The translations under genes were made by a program, and so were the position numbers. A stretch of 64,000 bases of DNA. Origin: Hephaestia mangrovi. GTDB taxonomy: Bacteria; Pseudomonadota; Alphaproteobacteria; Sphingomonadales; Sphingomonadaceae. Below the pieces are notes generated by a model, which saw only the letters and a program-made list of their open reading frames with translations, ran no database searches and had not been told where the DNA came from. Shown here one piece after another: positions 55,223 through 63,731 of this stretch. Where the stretch lies: the NCBI RefSeq assembly GCF_019880555.1, contig NZ_JAINVU010000002.1, positions 620,001 to 684,000 of the forward strand. The letters run 5' to 3'. Numbering within the stretch: the first letter of the stretch is position 1; the number at the start of each line of letters is the position of its first letter.

Positions 55223-57445
55223 ATGGCTTTGGACGACCAGCCTGTCGAGGAACCACGCAAGCGGCGATGGCCGTCGCGCTGGTCGATCATCGAGATCGCG
55301 GTGGTTGCCGCCGCTGTGGCGATGGCGGCACTTACCTATGTCGTTCTAAGTAACAACAATGATACGCAGCGACTGCTGAGTCCTGGCATCGCCGCGCTGC
55401 TATTGCTTGGCGATCTGATCCCGGTCGTCGGCATTATCGTGATGATCGGGCGTCGCGTTGCCCGCCGCCGCGCTGCGCAGCTCAGCGGGACCGGGGGAGG
55501 GAAGCTCCATGTCCGGCTGGTGGCGATCTTCTCGCTGATCGCCAGCGTGCCGATCGTGCTCACCGTGATCGCCGCATCCGTGATGTTCCAGTCGGTCAAC
55601 CAGTTCTGGGCGTCGAATCGTGCAGCCAACGCCTTCAATGCAACGATTTCGCTGGTCGAGGACGCTCAATATCAGTTCATCAAGCGTTGGACCGGGGAAG
55701 CGCGCCTGATGGCCAATGACATTGGCAATAACCGGGATCTTTATCCAATCGGCACCGCGAAGGGGCATCAATACCTCCTGTACGAAACTTACAATCGTAG
55801 TCTCAACCAGGCCGTATTGTTCAATTATGCCGGCAAGGACGGCGTCAACGTGGTTGATGTCTGGAACGCACCGGACGACAAAACCTTTTTCAGCCGCGTA
55901 ACACCGGAGTTGCTCAAGACACTCCACAAGGATGAGAAGCCCTTCATCAATTACACGCCCGATACGGTGTGGGTCGTCACCAAGGTGCCGGATATCGACA
56001 GCCTCTACTTGTATGTCGGCACCGGCGTGGATGCAGGATTCCTCAATCGCCAGCATATGGCTGCAAGCGATGTCCTGCGAGATTTCAAATCGCTTCAGGG
56101 GCATTCGCACGCCCTCCAGCTACGGTTCAATGCGGCGTTGTTCGGGGTTGCCGTCCTCATCGTTGCGCTGACCATGTGGATCGCGCTGGTCGTCGCGGAT
56201 CGCCTCGTTCGGCCCGTCAACCAACTCGCCGGCGCAGCGCGGCGTGTAGCGGAGGGCGATCTCGCGGTGCGTGTCCCCGAACCGACGACCGACGACGAGG
56301 TCGGCACACTCGGCGTCGCCTTCAACGCCATGACGCAACGCCTGGAAGCGCAGACCAGTGCGCTCGAAAATCGTCGCGCGCTGATCGAGGCGGTGATGTC
56401 GGGTGTGACGGCCGGCGTGATCTCGATCGACACGGCGCGCACGGTGCAACTGGTCAACAGCTCGGCGGCATCGATGCTCGGCGCGGAACGCGATCCGGTG
56501 GGGCAGCCGCTCGCCGCGGTGGCGCCGGAGCTCGATGCGATGCTCGACAGCGGGCAAAGCGAAGCGATCATCCAAGTCGCGGCCGAGGGCGAGCCGAAGA
56601 CGCTCGCCGTCAAGGTGACGGGGGACGCGGCAGGGCAGGTGCTGACCTTCGACGACATCACCCAGCAATTGCTCGATCAGCGCCGCGCCGCTTGGTCGGA
56701 CGTCGCGCGACGCATCGCGCACGAGATCAAGAACCCGCTGACCCCGATCCAGCTCGCCGCCGAGCGGCTGCAGCGCCGCTATGGCAAGCAGTTCGACGGG
56801 CAGGACGCGACCTTCAACCGACTCACCGAGACGATCGTCCGTCAGGTCGGCGACCTGCGCCGGATGGTCGACGAATTCTCCTCGTTCGCGCGGATGCCCA
56901 AGCCCGTGTTCCGTGAGGAATCGCTGGTCGATATCGGCCGACAGGCGCTGTTCCTGCACGAAGTCGCGCATCCCAACGTCAGTTTCCGCCTCGATTACGA
57001 CGAGCCGGCGCCGATGCTGGTCTGCGATCGCCGCCAGATCGGCCAGGCATTGACCAACATCGTCAAGAACGCCGTCGAGGCGATCGAGGCGAAGGGCGAG
57101 GAAGCAAAAGGCGAGATCGTCATGACGCTGGCCGAGGATGATGCCAGCACGACGATCGTCGTCACCGACGATGGCGTCGGCCTGCCCAGCGAACGCAGCC
57201 GCTTGGTCGAACCCTATATGACGACGCGCGCGCGCGGCACCGGGTTGGGCCTCGCGATCGTCAAGAAGATCGCCGAGGAGCATTTCGGCGAGATCACCTT
57301 TGCCGATCGCCCCGGCGGCGGCACCATCGTCACCATGCGCTTCGATACGCGCATGCTCGCCGCGATCGATGCAAGCGGCGCCACCCCAGAGGCGAGCGCC
57401 GACGACGCGCCGTTGCCCGCACTCACCCGAAATCGGAATAATTGA
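55223..57445 (+). CDS. ntrY: Membrane sensor kinase NtrY
   Basis: 740 residues. Two helices near residues 20-75, a third at about 95, a periplasmic sensor region (about 120-300), another helix (about 310-330), HAMP (VADRLVRPVNQLAGAARRVAEGD), PAS, and a kinase core with [21 protein letters not shown] and GTGLGLAIVKKIAEEH. Partner of NtrX. ATG at 55223 (MALDDQPVEEPRKRR) is preferred to a GTG at 55184. The part encoding the sensor region (about 55330-56110) uses noticeably more A/T-rich codons than its kinase half. Confidence 0.93.
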   Translation: MALDDQPVEEPRKRRWPSRWSIIEIAVVAAAVAMAALTYVVLSNNNDTQRLLSPGIAALLLLGDLIPVVGIIVMIGRRVARRRAAQLSGTGGGKLHVRLVAIFSLIASVPIVLTVIAASVMFQSVNQFWASNRAANAFNATISLVEDAQYQFIKRWTGEARLMANDIGNNRDLYPIGTAKGHQYLLYETYNRSLNQAVLFNYAGKDGVNVVDVWNAPDDKTFFSRVTPELLKTLHKDEKPFINYTPDTVWVVTKVPDIDSLYLYVGTGVDAGFLNRQHMAASDVLRDFKSLQGHSHALQLRFNAALFGVAVLIVALTMWIALVVADRLVRPVNQLAGAARRVAEGDLAVRVPEPTTDDEVGTLGVAFNAMTQRLEAQTSALENRRALIEAVMSGVTAGVISIDTARTVQLVNSSAASMLGAERDPVGQPLAAVAPELDAMLDSGQSEAIIQVAAEGEPKTLAVKVTGDAAGQVLTFDDITQQLLDQRRAAWSDVARRIAHEIKNPLTPIQLAAERLQRRYGKQFDGQDATFNRLTETIVRQVGDLRRMVDEFSSFARMPKPVFREESLVDIGRQALFLHEVAHPNVSFRLDYDEPAPMLVCDRRQIGQALTNIVKNAVEAIEAKGEEAKGEIVMTLAEDDASTTIVVTDDGVGLPSERSRLVEPYMTTRARGTGLGLAIVKKIAEEHFGEITFADRPGGGTIVTMRFDTRMLAAIDASGATPEASADDAPLPALTRNRNN

Positions 57446-57448
57446 CCC

Positions 57449-58825
57449 ATGGCTCTCGACATCCTCGTCGTCGATGACGAACTCGACATTCGCGAACTGG
57501 TCGCCGGCGTCCTCGAGGACGAAGGCTATGAGACGCGCGACGCGGCCGATAGCGACGCGGCGCTGGAAGCGATCGCCGCGCGGCGGCCGAGCCTGGTGCT
57601 GCTCGACGTCTGGCTGCAGGGGTCGCGCCTCGACGGGCTCGATCTGCTTGATGAAATCAAGCGCCGCGATCCCTCAATCCCGGTGCTGGTGATCTCCGGC
57701 CACGGCAACCTCGATACCGCGGTGGCGGCGATCCGGCGCGGTGCCGCCGATTTCATCGAGAAGCCGTTCGAAGCCGAACGGCTGCTGCTGATGGTCGACC
57801 GTGCGACCGAGACCGAGCGGCTGAAGCGTGAGGTCGAGTCGCTGCGCCAGAGCGCGGGGCGCGACACCGATCTCACCGGCTCGTCAGCCGCGATCAACGG
57901 AGTGCGCGCGACGCTGAAGCGCGTCGCTTCGACCGGCAGCCGGGTGATGATCGTAGGCGCGGCGGGCGTCGGCAAGGAAGTCGCGGCGCGGTTGCTCCAC
58001 GGCTGGAGCCAGCGCGCGGCGGCGCCGTTCGTTATCGTCAGCGCGGCGCGGATGACGCCCGAGCGTGTCGAAGAGGAATTGTTCGGGGTGGAGGAGGGGG
58101 GGGACCTCGTGCGTCCCGGCCTGCTCGAACAGGCGCACGGCGGCACGTTGTTCCTTGACGAGATCGCCGATATGCCGGTGGCGACGCAGGCGCGCATCCT
58201 GCGCGTGCTGACCGATCAGAGCTTCACGCGCGTCGGCGGGCAGCGGACGGTGAAGGTCGACGTTCGCGTCGTCTCGGCGACGGCCCGCGATCTCATGACC
58301 GAAATCGCCGAGGGGCGCTTCCGCGAGGATCTGTATTACCGGCTCAACGTCGTGCCGGTGGATATTCCGCCGCTGTCGCAGCGCCGCGAGGACATTCCGC
58401 CGCTGGTCGAGCATTTCGTCGCGCATTACGCCGCCGAGCGCCGCGTGCCGACCCCGGAGATCGCGCCCGACGCGCTGGTCGCGCTGCAATCCTACGATTG
58501 GCCCGGCAACGTGCGGCAATTGCGCAACGTCGTGGAGCGTACCGTGATCCTGGCGCCGGGCGATCGCATCGGCCGGATCGACATCGACCTGCTGCCGGCC
58601 GAAGTGCTCGGCGATCAGGGCGAGGGCGGGGCGGGAACCAGCGCGATCATGGGCGCGCCGCTGCGCGAAGCGCGCGAAACCTTCGAGCGCGAATATCTGC
58701 GCGTGCAGATCCGGCGCTTCTCGGGCAATATCTCGCGCACCGCGACCTTCATCGGCATGGAGCGCTCCGCGCTGCACCGCAAGCTCAAGCTGCTCGGCAT
58801 CACCGAAAACAAGACCGACGACTAA
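57449..58825 (+). CDS. ntrX: Response regulator NtrX (lacking a GAFTGA loop)
   Basis: 458 residues. Receiver with Asp53 (LLDVWLQG), AAA+ domain with Walker A GAAGVGKE (170-177) and LFLDEIADM, C-terminal Fis-type HTH (NISRTATFIGMERSALHRKL). Between 210 and 230 the sequence is ELFGVEEGGDLVRPGLLEQAHGG: the GAFTGA motif that touches sigma-54 is absent, unlike in NtrC next door. It therefore probably acts as a DNA-binding regulator independent of sigma-54. Starts 4 bases after ntrY. Confidence 0.95.
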   Translation: MALDILVVDDELDIRELVAGVLEDEGYETRDAADSDAALEAIAARRPSLVLLDVWLQGSRLDGLDLLDEIKRRDPSIPVLVISGHGNLDTAVAAIRRGAADFIEKPFEAERLLLMVDRATETERLKREVESLRQSAGRDTDLTGSSAAINGVRATLKRVASTGSRVMIVGAAGVGKEVAARLLHGWSQRAAAPFVIVSAARMTPERVEEELFGVEEGGDLVRPGLLEQAHGGTLFLDEIADMPVATQARILRVLTDQSFTRVGGQRTVKVDVRVVSATARDLMTEIAEGRFREDLYYRLNVVPVDIPPLSQRREDIPPLVEHFVAHYAAERRVPTPEIAPDALVALQSYDWPGNVRQLRNVVERTVILAPGDRIGRIDIDLLPAEVLGDQGEGGAGTSAIMGAPLREARETFEREYLRVQIRRFSGNISRTATFIGMERSALHRKLKLLGITENKTDD

Positions 58826-58895
58826 GCCGGTGGTGGACGGCGGCGCGCGCTGCCCCTAGATTGGCGCCATGCGTGCACGTCGCACGCCGTTCCGA

Positions 58896-58931
58896 CGCCG
58901 GGAGCCGGCGCGATGCGGGCATATGACCCGC
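58896..58931 (+). promoter_or_regulatory. Two consecutive hairpins in the ntrX-hfq gap
   Basis: CGCCGG/CCGGCG (58896-58901 with 58905-58910, 3-base loop) and GCGGG/CCCGC (58915-58919 with 58927-58931, 7-base loop). The second ends 20 bases before the hfq ATG, next to the AAGGA ribosome site (58939-58943). They may form an ntrX attenuator or an hfq leader structure open to autoregulation. No U-tract is present. Confidence 0.4.
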
Positions 58932-58950
58932 CAATAACAAGGACCTTTCG

Positions 58951-59442
58951 ATGGCCGACAAGCAGACTTCGCTTCAGGATCTGTTCCTCAACGCGCTGCG
59001 CAAATCGAAGACGCCGGTGACGATGTTCCTCGTCAAGGGCGTCAAGCTCCAGGGAATTGTCACCTGGTTCGACAATTTCTCGGTGCTGCTACGCCGCGAC
59101 GGACAATCGCAGCTGATCTACAAGCACGCCATCTCGACGATCATGCCGTCGGGCCAGATCGACGTGCACCAGATCGTCGAGCAGATGGGCGATTCGTCGA
59201 AGAAACAGCCCCTGTTGCAGGAGATCTTCCTCAACGCGGTGCGCAAGTCCGACGATAATGTCACCATGTTCCTGGTCAACGGCGTGATGCTGCAAGGGCA
59301 GATCGCCGCGTTCGACCTGTTCTGCATGCTGCTCCAGCGCGAGGGCTTCTCGCAACTCGTCTACAAGCATGCGGTGTCGACGATCCAGCCCGCTCATCCG
59401 CTGAATCTTGCTGATGAGACAAACAGTTCGGACGAGGATTGA
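58951..59442 (+). CDS. hfq: Tandem two-domain RNA chaperone Hfq
   Basis: 163 residues holding two complete Sm-fold Hfq domains: 7-65 ([20 protein letters not shown] to YKHAIST) and 87-145 ([20 protein letters not shown] to YKHAVST), joined by a 20-residue linker. Normal Hfq is a hexamer of one domain; this form should assemble as a trimer of pairs. Both copies keep the proximal-face Gln and YKH. The rim basic patch is thinner (RKSK, RKSD against E. coli RRER), and the distal-face Lys of KLQG is Met in copy 2 (VMLQG). Acidic C-tail. hflX overlaps its stop by 4 bp. Confidence 0.96.
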   Translation: MADKQTSLQDLFLNALRKSKTPVTMFLVKGVKLQGIVTWFDNFSVLLRRDGQSQLIYKHAISTIMPSGQIDVHQIVEQMGDSSKKQPLLQEIFLNAVRKSDDNVTMFLVNGVMLQGQIAAFDLFCMLLQREGFSQLVYKHAVSTIQPAHPLNLADETNSSDED

Positions 59443-60737
59443 GCACCGGCTTCGACCGCGACCGCGGTGAATTCACGCGCGGCGCCCGGGCGATCGTCGT
59501 CTATCCCGATCATGGCGATTCGAGCCGCGACGCCGAGGCGCGGCTGGAGGAAACGGCCGGGCTGGCGGCAGCGATCGGCGTGGTCGTCGCCGACAAGGTA
59601 GCACTGCGGGTGCGCAATCCCAAGCCGGCAACGCTGATCGGGTCGGGCCAGGTCGAAGCGCTCGCGGCAACTGTGCGGATGGAAGAAGCGGGGCTCGTCG
59701 TGTTCGACGCGAGCCTCACACCAGTGCAGCAACGCAACCTCGAAACCGCGCTCGAGGCCAAGGTGATCGACCGCACGGGGCTGATCCTCGAGATTTTCGG
59801 CGAGCGCGCGGCGACTGCCGAGGGCCGGTTGCAGGTAGAGCTGGCGCACCTCGATTACCAAGCGGGGCGGCTGGTGCGCAGTTGGACCCATCTCGAGCGC
59901 CAGCGCGGCGGCTTCGGCTTCCTGGGCGGCCCCGGCGAAACCCAGATCGAGGCCGACCGCCGGTTGATCCGCGACCGCATGGCGCGGTTGCGTCGTGAGC
60001 TCGATCAGGTCAAGCGCACACGGAGCCTGCACCGCGAGCGGCGCCAGCGCGCGCCCTGGCCGGTGATCGCGCTGGTCGGCTATACCAATGCCGGAAAATC
60101 GACGCTGTTCAACCGTTTGACCGGTGCCGACGTCATGGCAGAAAACCTGCTGTTCGCAACGCTCGACCCGACATTGCGGCAGATATCGCTGCCCGGCATA
60201 GACAAGGCGATCCTGTCCGACACGGTGGGGTTCGTATCGGAATTGCCGACGCAACTGGTCGCGGCGTTCAAGGCGACGCTGGAAGAAGTGGTCTCGGCCG
60301 ACCTCTTGATCCACGTCCGCGATATCGCACACCCCGACAGCGAAGCCCAACGCGCCGACGTCGAGGCGGTGCTGACCGAGATCGGCGTCGAGGAAGCAAC
60401 GCCGCGGATCGAGGCGTGGAACAAGCTCGACGCGCTCGATGACCAAGCGCGCGCGGAGGTGATTGAAGAGGCAGGGCGACGCAGTGACGTCGTCGCGGTA
60501 TCGGCGCTGACCGGGGAGGGGATCGATCGGCTGGTGAGCACGGTCGCCGACAAGCTCACCGCCGGCCATCGCCGCTATCGCGTTACGCTCGACCCCGCCG
60601 ACGGCGCCGGCGCCGCCTGGCTGCATCAGCATGGCGAGGTGCTCGACCAATCGGTCGAGGGCGATCGGGCGGTTTACGAGGTCCGGATGGCGCCGAGCGA
60701 CCACGAACGGTTCATCACGCGATTCTCTCGGGCATAG
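59439..60737 (+). CDS. hflX: GTPase HflX
   Basis: 432 residues. A ribosome-splitting GTPase of the Obg-HflX superfamily. N-terminal HflX domain ([43 protein letters not shown]), G1 GYTNAGKST at 214-222, G3 [11 protein letters not shown]4 NKLD. TTG start at 59439 (TTGA overlaps the hfq stop). The hfq-hflX order is conserved across proteobacteria. It converges on mazG with a 27-bp gap. Confidence 0.95.
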   Translation: MSTGFDRDRGEFTRGARAIVVYPDHGDSSRDAEARLEETAGLAAAIGVVVADKVALRVRNPKPATLIGSGQVEALAATVRMEEAGLVVFDASLTPVQQRNLETALEAKVIDRTGLILEIFGERAATAEGRLQVELAHLDYQAGRLVRSWTHLERQRGGFGFLGGPGETQIEADRRLIRDRMARLRRELDQVKRTRSLHRERRQRAPWPVIALVGYTNAGKSTLFNRLTGADVMAENLLFATLDPTLRQISLPGIDKAILSDTVGFVSELPTQLVAAFKATLEEVVSADLLIHVRDIAHPDSEAQRADVEAVLTEIGVEEATPRIEAWNKLDALDDQARAEVIEEAGRRSDVVAVSALTGEGIDRLVSTVADKLTAGHRRYRVTLDPADGAGAAWLHQHGEVLDQSVEGDRAVYEVRMAPSDHERFITRFSRA

Positions 60738-60764
60738 GCTTTTTTGCCTTCATCCCGGACTGGT

Positions 60765-61556
60765 TTAGCAGCCCTTTTTCGCTTCAACCCACAACGCTTC
60801 CTTGGCATCGAGATCGAGCCCGGCGAAGGCATCGCCGGCTGATTGCTCCATGGCGCGGAAGCGGCGTTCGAATTTGGCGGTGGCGGCGCGGAGCGCGGTT
60901 TCGGGATCGATACCGAGCTTGCGCGACCAATTGACCATCGCGAACAGCAGGTCGCCGATCTCTTCCTCGCGATCGGCATCGGTGTCGGCGGTTTCGACTT
61001 CGGCGAGTTCCTCGTCGATCTTGGCGCGAGCGCCCGACGGATCGGGCCAGTCGAAGCCGGTGCGCGCGGCGCGTTTCTGCACCTTTTCGGCGCGCAAAAG
61101 CGCCGGCAGGCCGAGTGCGACGCCGTCCAGCGCGCTTGACGGCACATCGGGCTTGCCTTTGGCGGCGCGTTCCTCGGCCTTGATAACCTCCCACAGATGA
61201 TGGCCGCCTTCGGCCCGGTCACCGAAGATATGCGGGTGGCGGCGCTCCATCTTGTCCGAGATCGCGGTGGCGACGTCGTCGAAGCCGAACAGCCCGGCTT
61301 CCTCGGCCATGCGCGCGTGGAACACGACCTGGAGCAGCAGATCGCCGAGTTCATCCTTGAGCTCTGCCATATCGCCGCGCGCGATCGCATCGGCGACTTC
61401 ATAGGCTTCCTCGATCGTGTACGGCGCGATCGTTTCGAAGGTCTGGACGGTGTCCCATTCGCAGCCGTGATCGGGATCGCGCAGCCGCGCCATGACCGCG
61501 AGCAGGCGATCGATCGGGGAAGGTGGCGAAGTTGGCGCGGAAACCATGTCGATCAA
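60765..61556 (-). CDS. mazG: Nucleoside triphosphate pyrophosphohydrolase MazG
   Basis: 263 residues with two MazG repeats. It hydrolyses NTPs to NMP and PPi and helps control ppGpp-linked physiology. The metal-binding helix pair is EEAYEVADAI and ELKDELGDLLLQVVFHARMA; a second copy is EELAEVETAD followed by REEEIGDLLFAMVNWSRKL. CEWDTVQTFETIAPYTIEEAYE is a family hallmark. ATG at 61556 or 61547. Last gene of the metG-tatD-MBL-protease-mazG run, after a 26-bp gap. Confidence 0.95.
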   Translation of the reverse strand: MIDMVSAPTSPPSPIDRLLAVMARLRDPDHGCEWDTVQTFETIAPYTIEEAYEVADAIARGDMAELKDELGDLLLQVVFHARMAEEAGLFGFDDVATAISDKMERRHPHIFGDRAEGGHHLWEVIKAEERAAKGKPDVPSSALDGVALGLPALLRAEKVQKRAARTGFDWPDPSGARAKIDEELAEVETADTDADREEEIGDLLFAMVNWSRKLGIDPETALRAATAKFERRFRAMEQSAGDAFAGLDLDAKEALWVEAKKGC

Positions 61557-61582
61557 AGTCCGATAATATACATTATGTAAAA

Positions 61583-62194
61583 TTATGATGCGGGTTCGCC
61601 GGGGTCGAGGATCAGCGTGTCCCCCTCCACGCGCCAGCCTTTCAGCCGCGACAGGAAGTTCATGCCCAATATGTCGGTGTCGCCGAACGATGGCGAGACC
61701 ACCGCCGAGAGATCGTGCGTCTCGATGCCGCCGATCCTGAGGTCGTCGATTGACGAGCGCGTTACCGCGACATCGCCATTGGCGGTCGACAGCATTGTGC
61801 CGAACGGGCTCTCGCCAAGGTCGAGCTTGGCCGCTTTGGCAGTATCGACGGAAATCGCGGTGATCGTCGCGCCGCTGTCGACCAGCATGCGGCGGCGCAC
61901 GCCGTTGATCTCGGCGGTCGCCCAGAAATGGCCGTCATCGGATTTGGCAATGCGAACGACGCTGCCATCGACGCGCTGGCCGCCATCGGCGAGCGCGCCG
62001 GTCAGCGCCGACCATCCGGCAGCGATGCGATGCCGCCCGGCGACGATCAGCATCGCCACCGCGAAGATCGCCAGCCACGCCAGCGCCATCTTCGCCGCCT
62101 GGCCGATCGGTATCCGCCGCGCCGCCAGCGACGAGCCGACGAGCACGATCAGCAACACCATGTAGAGGACGTTGGCGGTGGTATTCGATGTCAC
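61583..62194 (-). CDS. Membrane-anchored retropepsin-like aspartic protease (clan AA)
   Basis: 203 residues. Two N-terminal membrane helices (about 8-24 and 35-52) precede a single-lobe aspartic protease domain with catalytic DSGAT (Asp106-Thr110) and a downstream ILGMNFL loop. This matches the alphaproteobacterial TIGR02281-type family, which should act as a dimer facing the periplasm. Its ATG overlaps the MBL gene stop by 4 bp. Substrate unknown. Confidence 0.9.
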   Translation of the reverse strand: MTSNTTANVLYMVLLIVLVGSSLAARRIPIGQAAKMALAWLAIFAVAMLIVAGRHRIAAGWSALTGALADGGQRVDGSVVRIAKSDDGHFWATAEINGVRRRMLVDSGATITAISVDTAKAAKLDLGESPFGTMLSTANGDVAVTRSSIDDLRIGGIETHDLSAVVSPSFGDTDILGMNFLSRLKGWRVEGDTLILDPGEPAS

Positions 62195-62955
62195 AGCACG
62201 AACTCCTGGCCGTCATAGCCGGGCTCGACATGCGGCGGCAATTCAGCACGAAGCGTCTCGTAATCCATCGACTGATCCATGTGGATCAGCGCGGTATGAC
62301 CGATATCGAGCTCGCCCGCCCAGCCGAGCACATCATCGAGCGTGGCGTGCGTGGGATGCGGCCGGCGGCGCAGCGCGTCGGCGATCCAGAGATCACAGCC
62401 CCGATAAAGCACCGTCATGGCCGGCGTCATCGTAGCGAAATCAGTTGCATAGCAAACGGACTTGCCAGCCGATTCGAAGCGCAGCCCGGCGCTGGTGATC
62501 GAGCCGTGCGGCTGATCGACGACGCGAATGCCGAGGTCGCCGATCGTCAGGTCATCGGGCAGCGTTTCGCCCGCGACGGTCGGCGGATAGCCGTCGCGGC
62601 CCCGGAACACGTAGCCAAACCGCTGTTCGAGCGACGCCAGCGTTGCCGGCCGCGCCATCCCGCGCACCGGGCCGCCCTTGATGTGGAAGATCTGGCGCAG
62701 ATCGTCGATGCCGTGGCAGTGATCGGCATGGTCATGCGTCCAGACCACCGCGTCGATATCCGAGACGTTCGCGGCGAGCAATTGCTCGCGCATGTCGGGC
62801 GTGGTGTCGACGAGGACGCGCGCCGCCTCGGTCTCGACCAACAGCGAGACGCGGGTGCGGCGGTTGCGCGGGTTTGCCGGATCGCAGGCACCCCAATCGT
62901 TCCCGATCCGCGGCACCCCCGACGAGGTGCCCGAGCCGAGGATGCGGACCTTCAC
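62191..62955 (-). CDS. PhnP-like metallo-beta-lactamase-fold hydrolase
   Basis: 254 residues. Zinc-binding THDHADHCHGIDDLRQ (HxHxDH), N-terminal GSGTSSGVPRIG typical of PhnP/YcbJ-type cyclic phosphodiesterases, and later Asp/His ligands in CYATDFATM and HATLDD. Likely hydrolyses a cyclic phosphate or nucleotide ester; exact substrate unknown. ATG at 62955 overlaps the tatD stop by 4 bp; in sphingomonads it commonly follows tatD. Confidence 0.9.
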   Translation of the reverse strand: MKVRILGSGTSSGVPRIGNDWGACDPANPRNRRTRVSLLVETEAARVLVDTTPDMREQLLAANVSDIDAVVWTHDHADHCHGIDDLRQIFHIKGGPVRGMARPATLASLEQRFGYVFRGRDGYPPTVAGETLPDDLTIGDLGIRVVDQPHGSITSAGLRFESAGKSVCYATDFATMTPAMTVLYRGCDLWIADALRRRPHPTHATLDDVLGWAGELDIGHTALIHMDQSMDYETLRAELPPHVEPGYDGQEFVL

Positions 62956-63731
62956 GCGGCGCGCGTCTTTGCGAAGAGCGTGTGGAAGTTACGCGCCGTA
63001 ACATCCTGTAATTCATCGATATCATCGCCGCGCAGATCGGCGAGGAAGGCGGCGGTATCGGCCACGAAACTCGGTTCGCCGGTCTTACCGCGATGCGGCA
63101 CCGGCGCGAGGAACGGCGCGTCGGTTTCGATCAACAGGCGCTCGATCGGCAATTTGGCGGCGGTGGCTTGCAAGTCGCGCGCGTTCTTGAACGTCACGAT
63201 ACCCGAGATCGAAATATAGAGGCCGAGATCGAGCGCGATGTCGGCGAAGGCCTGGCTCGCGGTGAAGCAGTGGATGACGCCGGGATAGGCCCCCTTCCCC
63301 ATTTCCTCGCGTAGGATTTGCGCGGTGTCGTCCTCGGCATCGCGAGTGTGGACGACGATCGGCAGCCCGGTCTCGCGGGCGGCGGCGATATGGGCACGGA
63401 AGCTCGCTTGCTGGCGGGCGCGGTCGCTATGGTCGTAATAATAATCGAGGCCGCTTTCGCCGATGCCGACGACGCGCGGATGCTGCGCGCGCTCGACCAG
63501 CTTGGCGGTATCGACGTCCGGGTGCTGGTCGGCCTCGTGGGGGTGGATGCCGACGGTGGCCCAGACATCGGGTTCGCGCTCGGCAGTGGCGACGACGGCA
63601 TCCCATTCGCTTTCGCGAGTCGAGATGTTGAGCATCGCCGTCACGCCGCGGGTGCGGGCGCGTTCAAGAACCGCTTGCTGTTCCTCGATCAAGCCTTTGT
63701 AATTCAGGTGACAATGGCTGTCGGCAAGCAT
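62952..63731 (-). CDS. tatD: TatD-family metal-dependent DNase/hydrolase
   Basis: 259 residues. Amidohydrolase-fold TatD: metal ligands in ADSHCHLNY, GIGESGLDYYYD, VHTRDAEDDT and IHCFTAS, plus ETDAPFLAP near the C-terminus. 3'-5' exonuclease activity on ssDNA/RNA is known for E. coli TatD. The ATG overlaps the metG stop by one base (TGATG), a classic metG-tatD pair. Confidence 0.95.
   Translation of the reverse strand: MLADSHCHLNYKGLIEEQQAVLERARTRGVTAMLNISTRESEWDAVVATAEREPDVWATVGIHPHEADQHPDVDTAKLVERAQHPRVVGIGESGLDYYYDHSDRARQQASFRAHIAAARETGLPIVVHTRDAEDDTAQILREEMGKGAYPGVIHCFTASQAFADIALDLGLYISISGIVTFKNARDLQATAAKLPIERLLIETDAPFLAPVPHRGKTGEPSFVADTAAFLADLRGDDIDELQDVTARNFHTLFAKTRAA

Noticed and set aside
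57449..58825. NtrX as a sigma-54 activator
   Set aside because: The GAFTGA loop is missing, so the usual function of this AAA+ class was not assigned.
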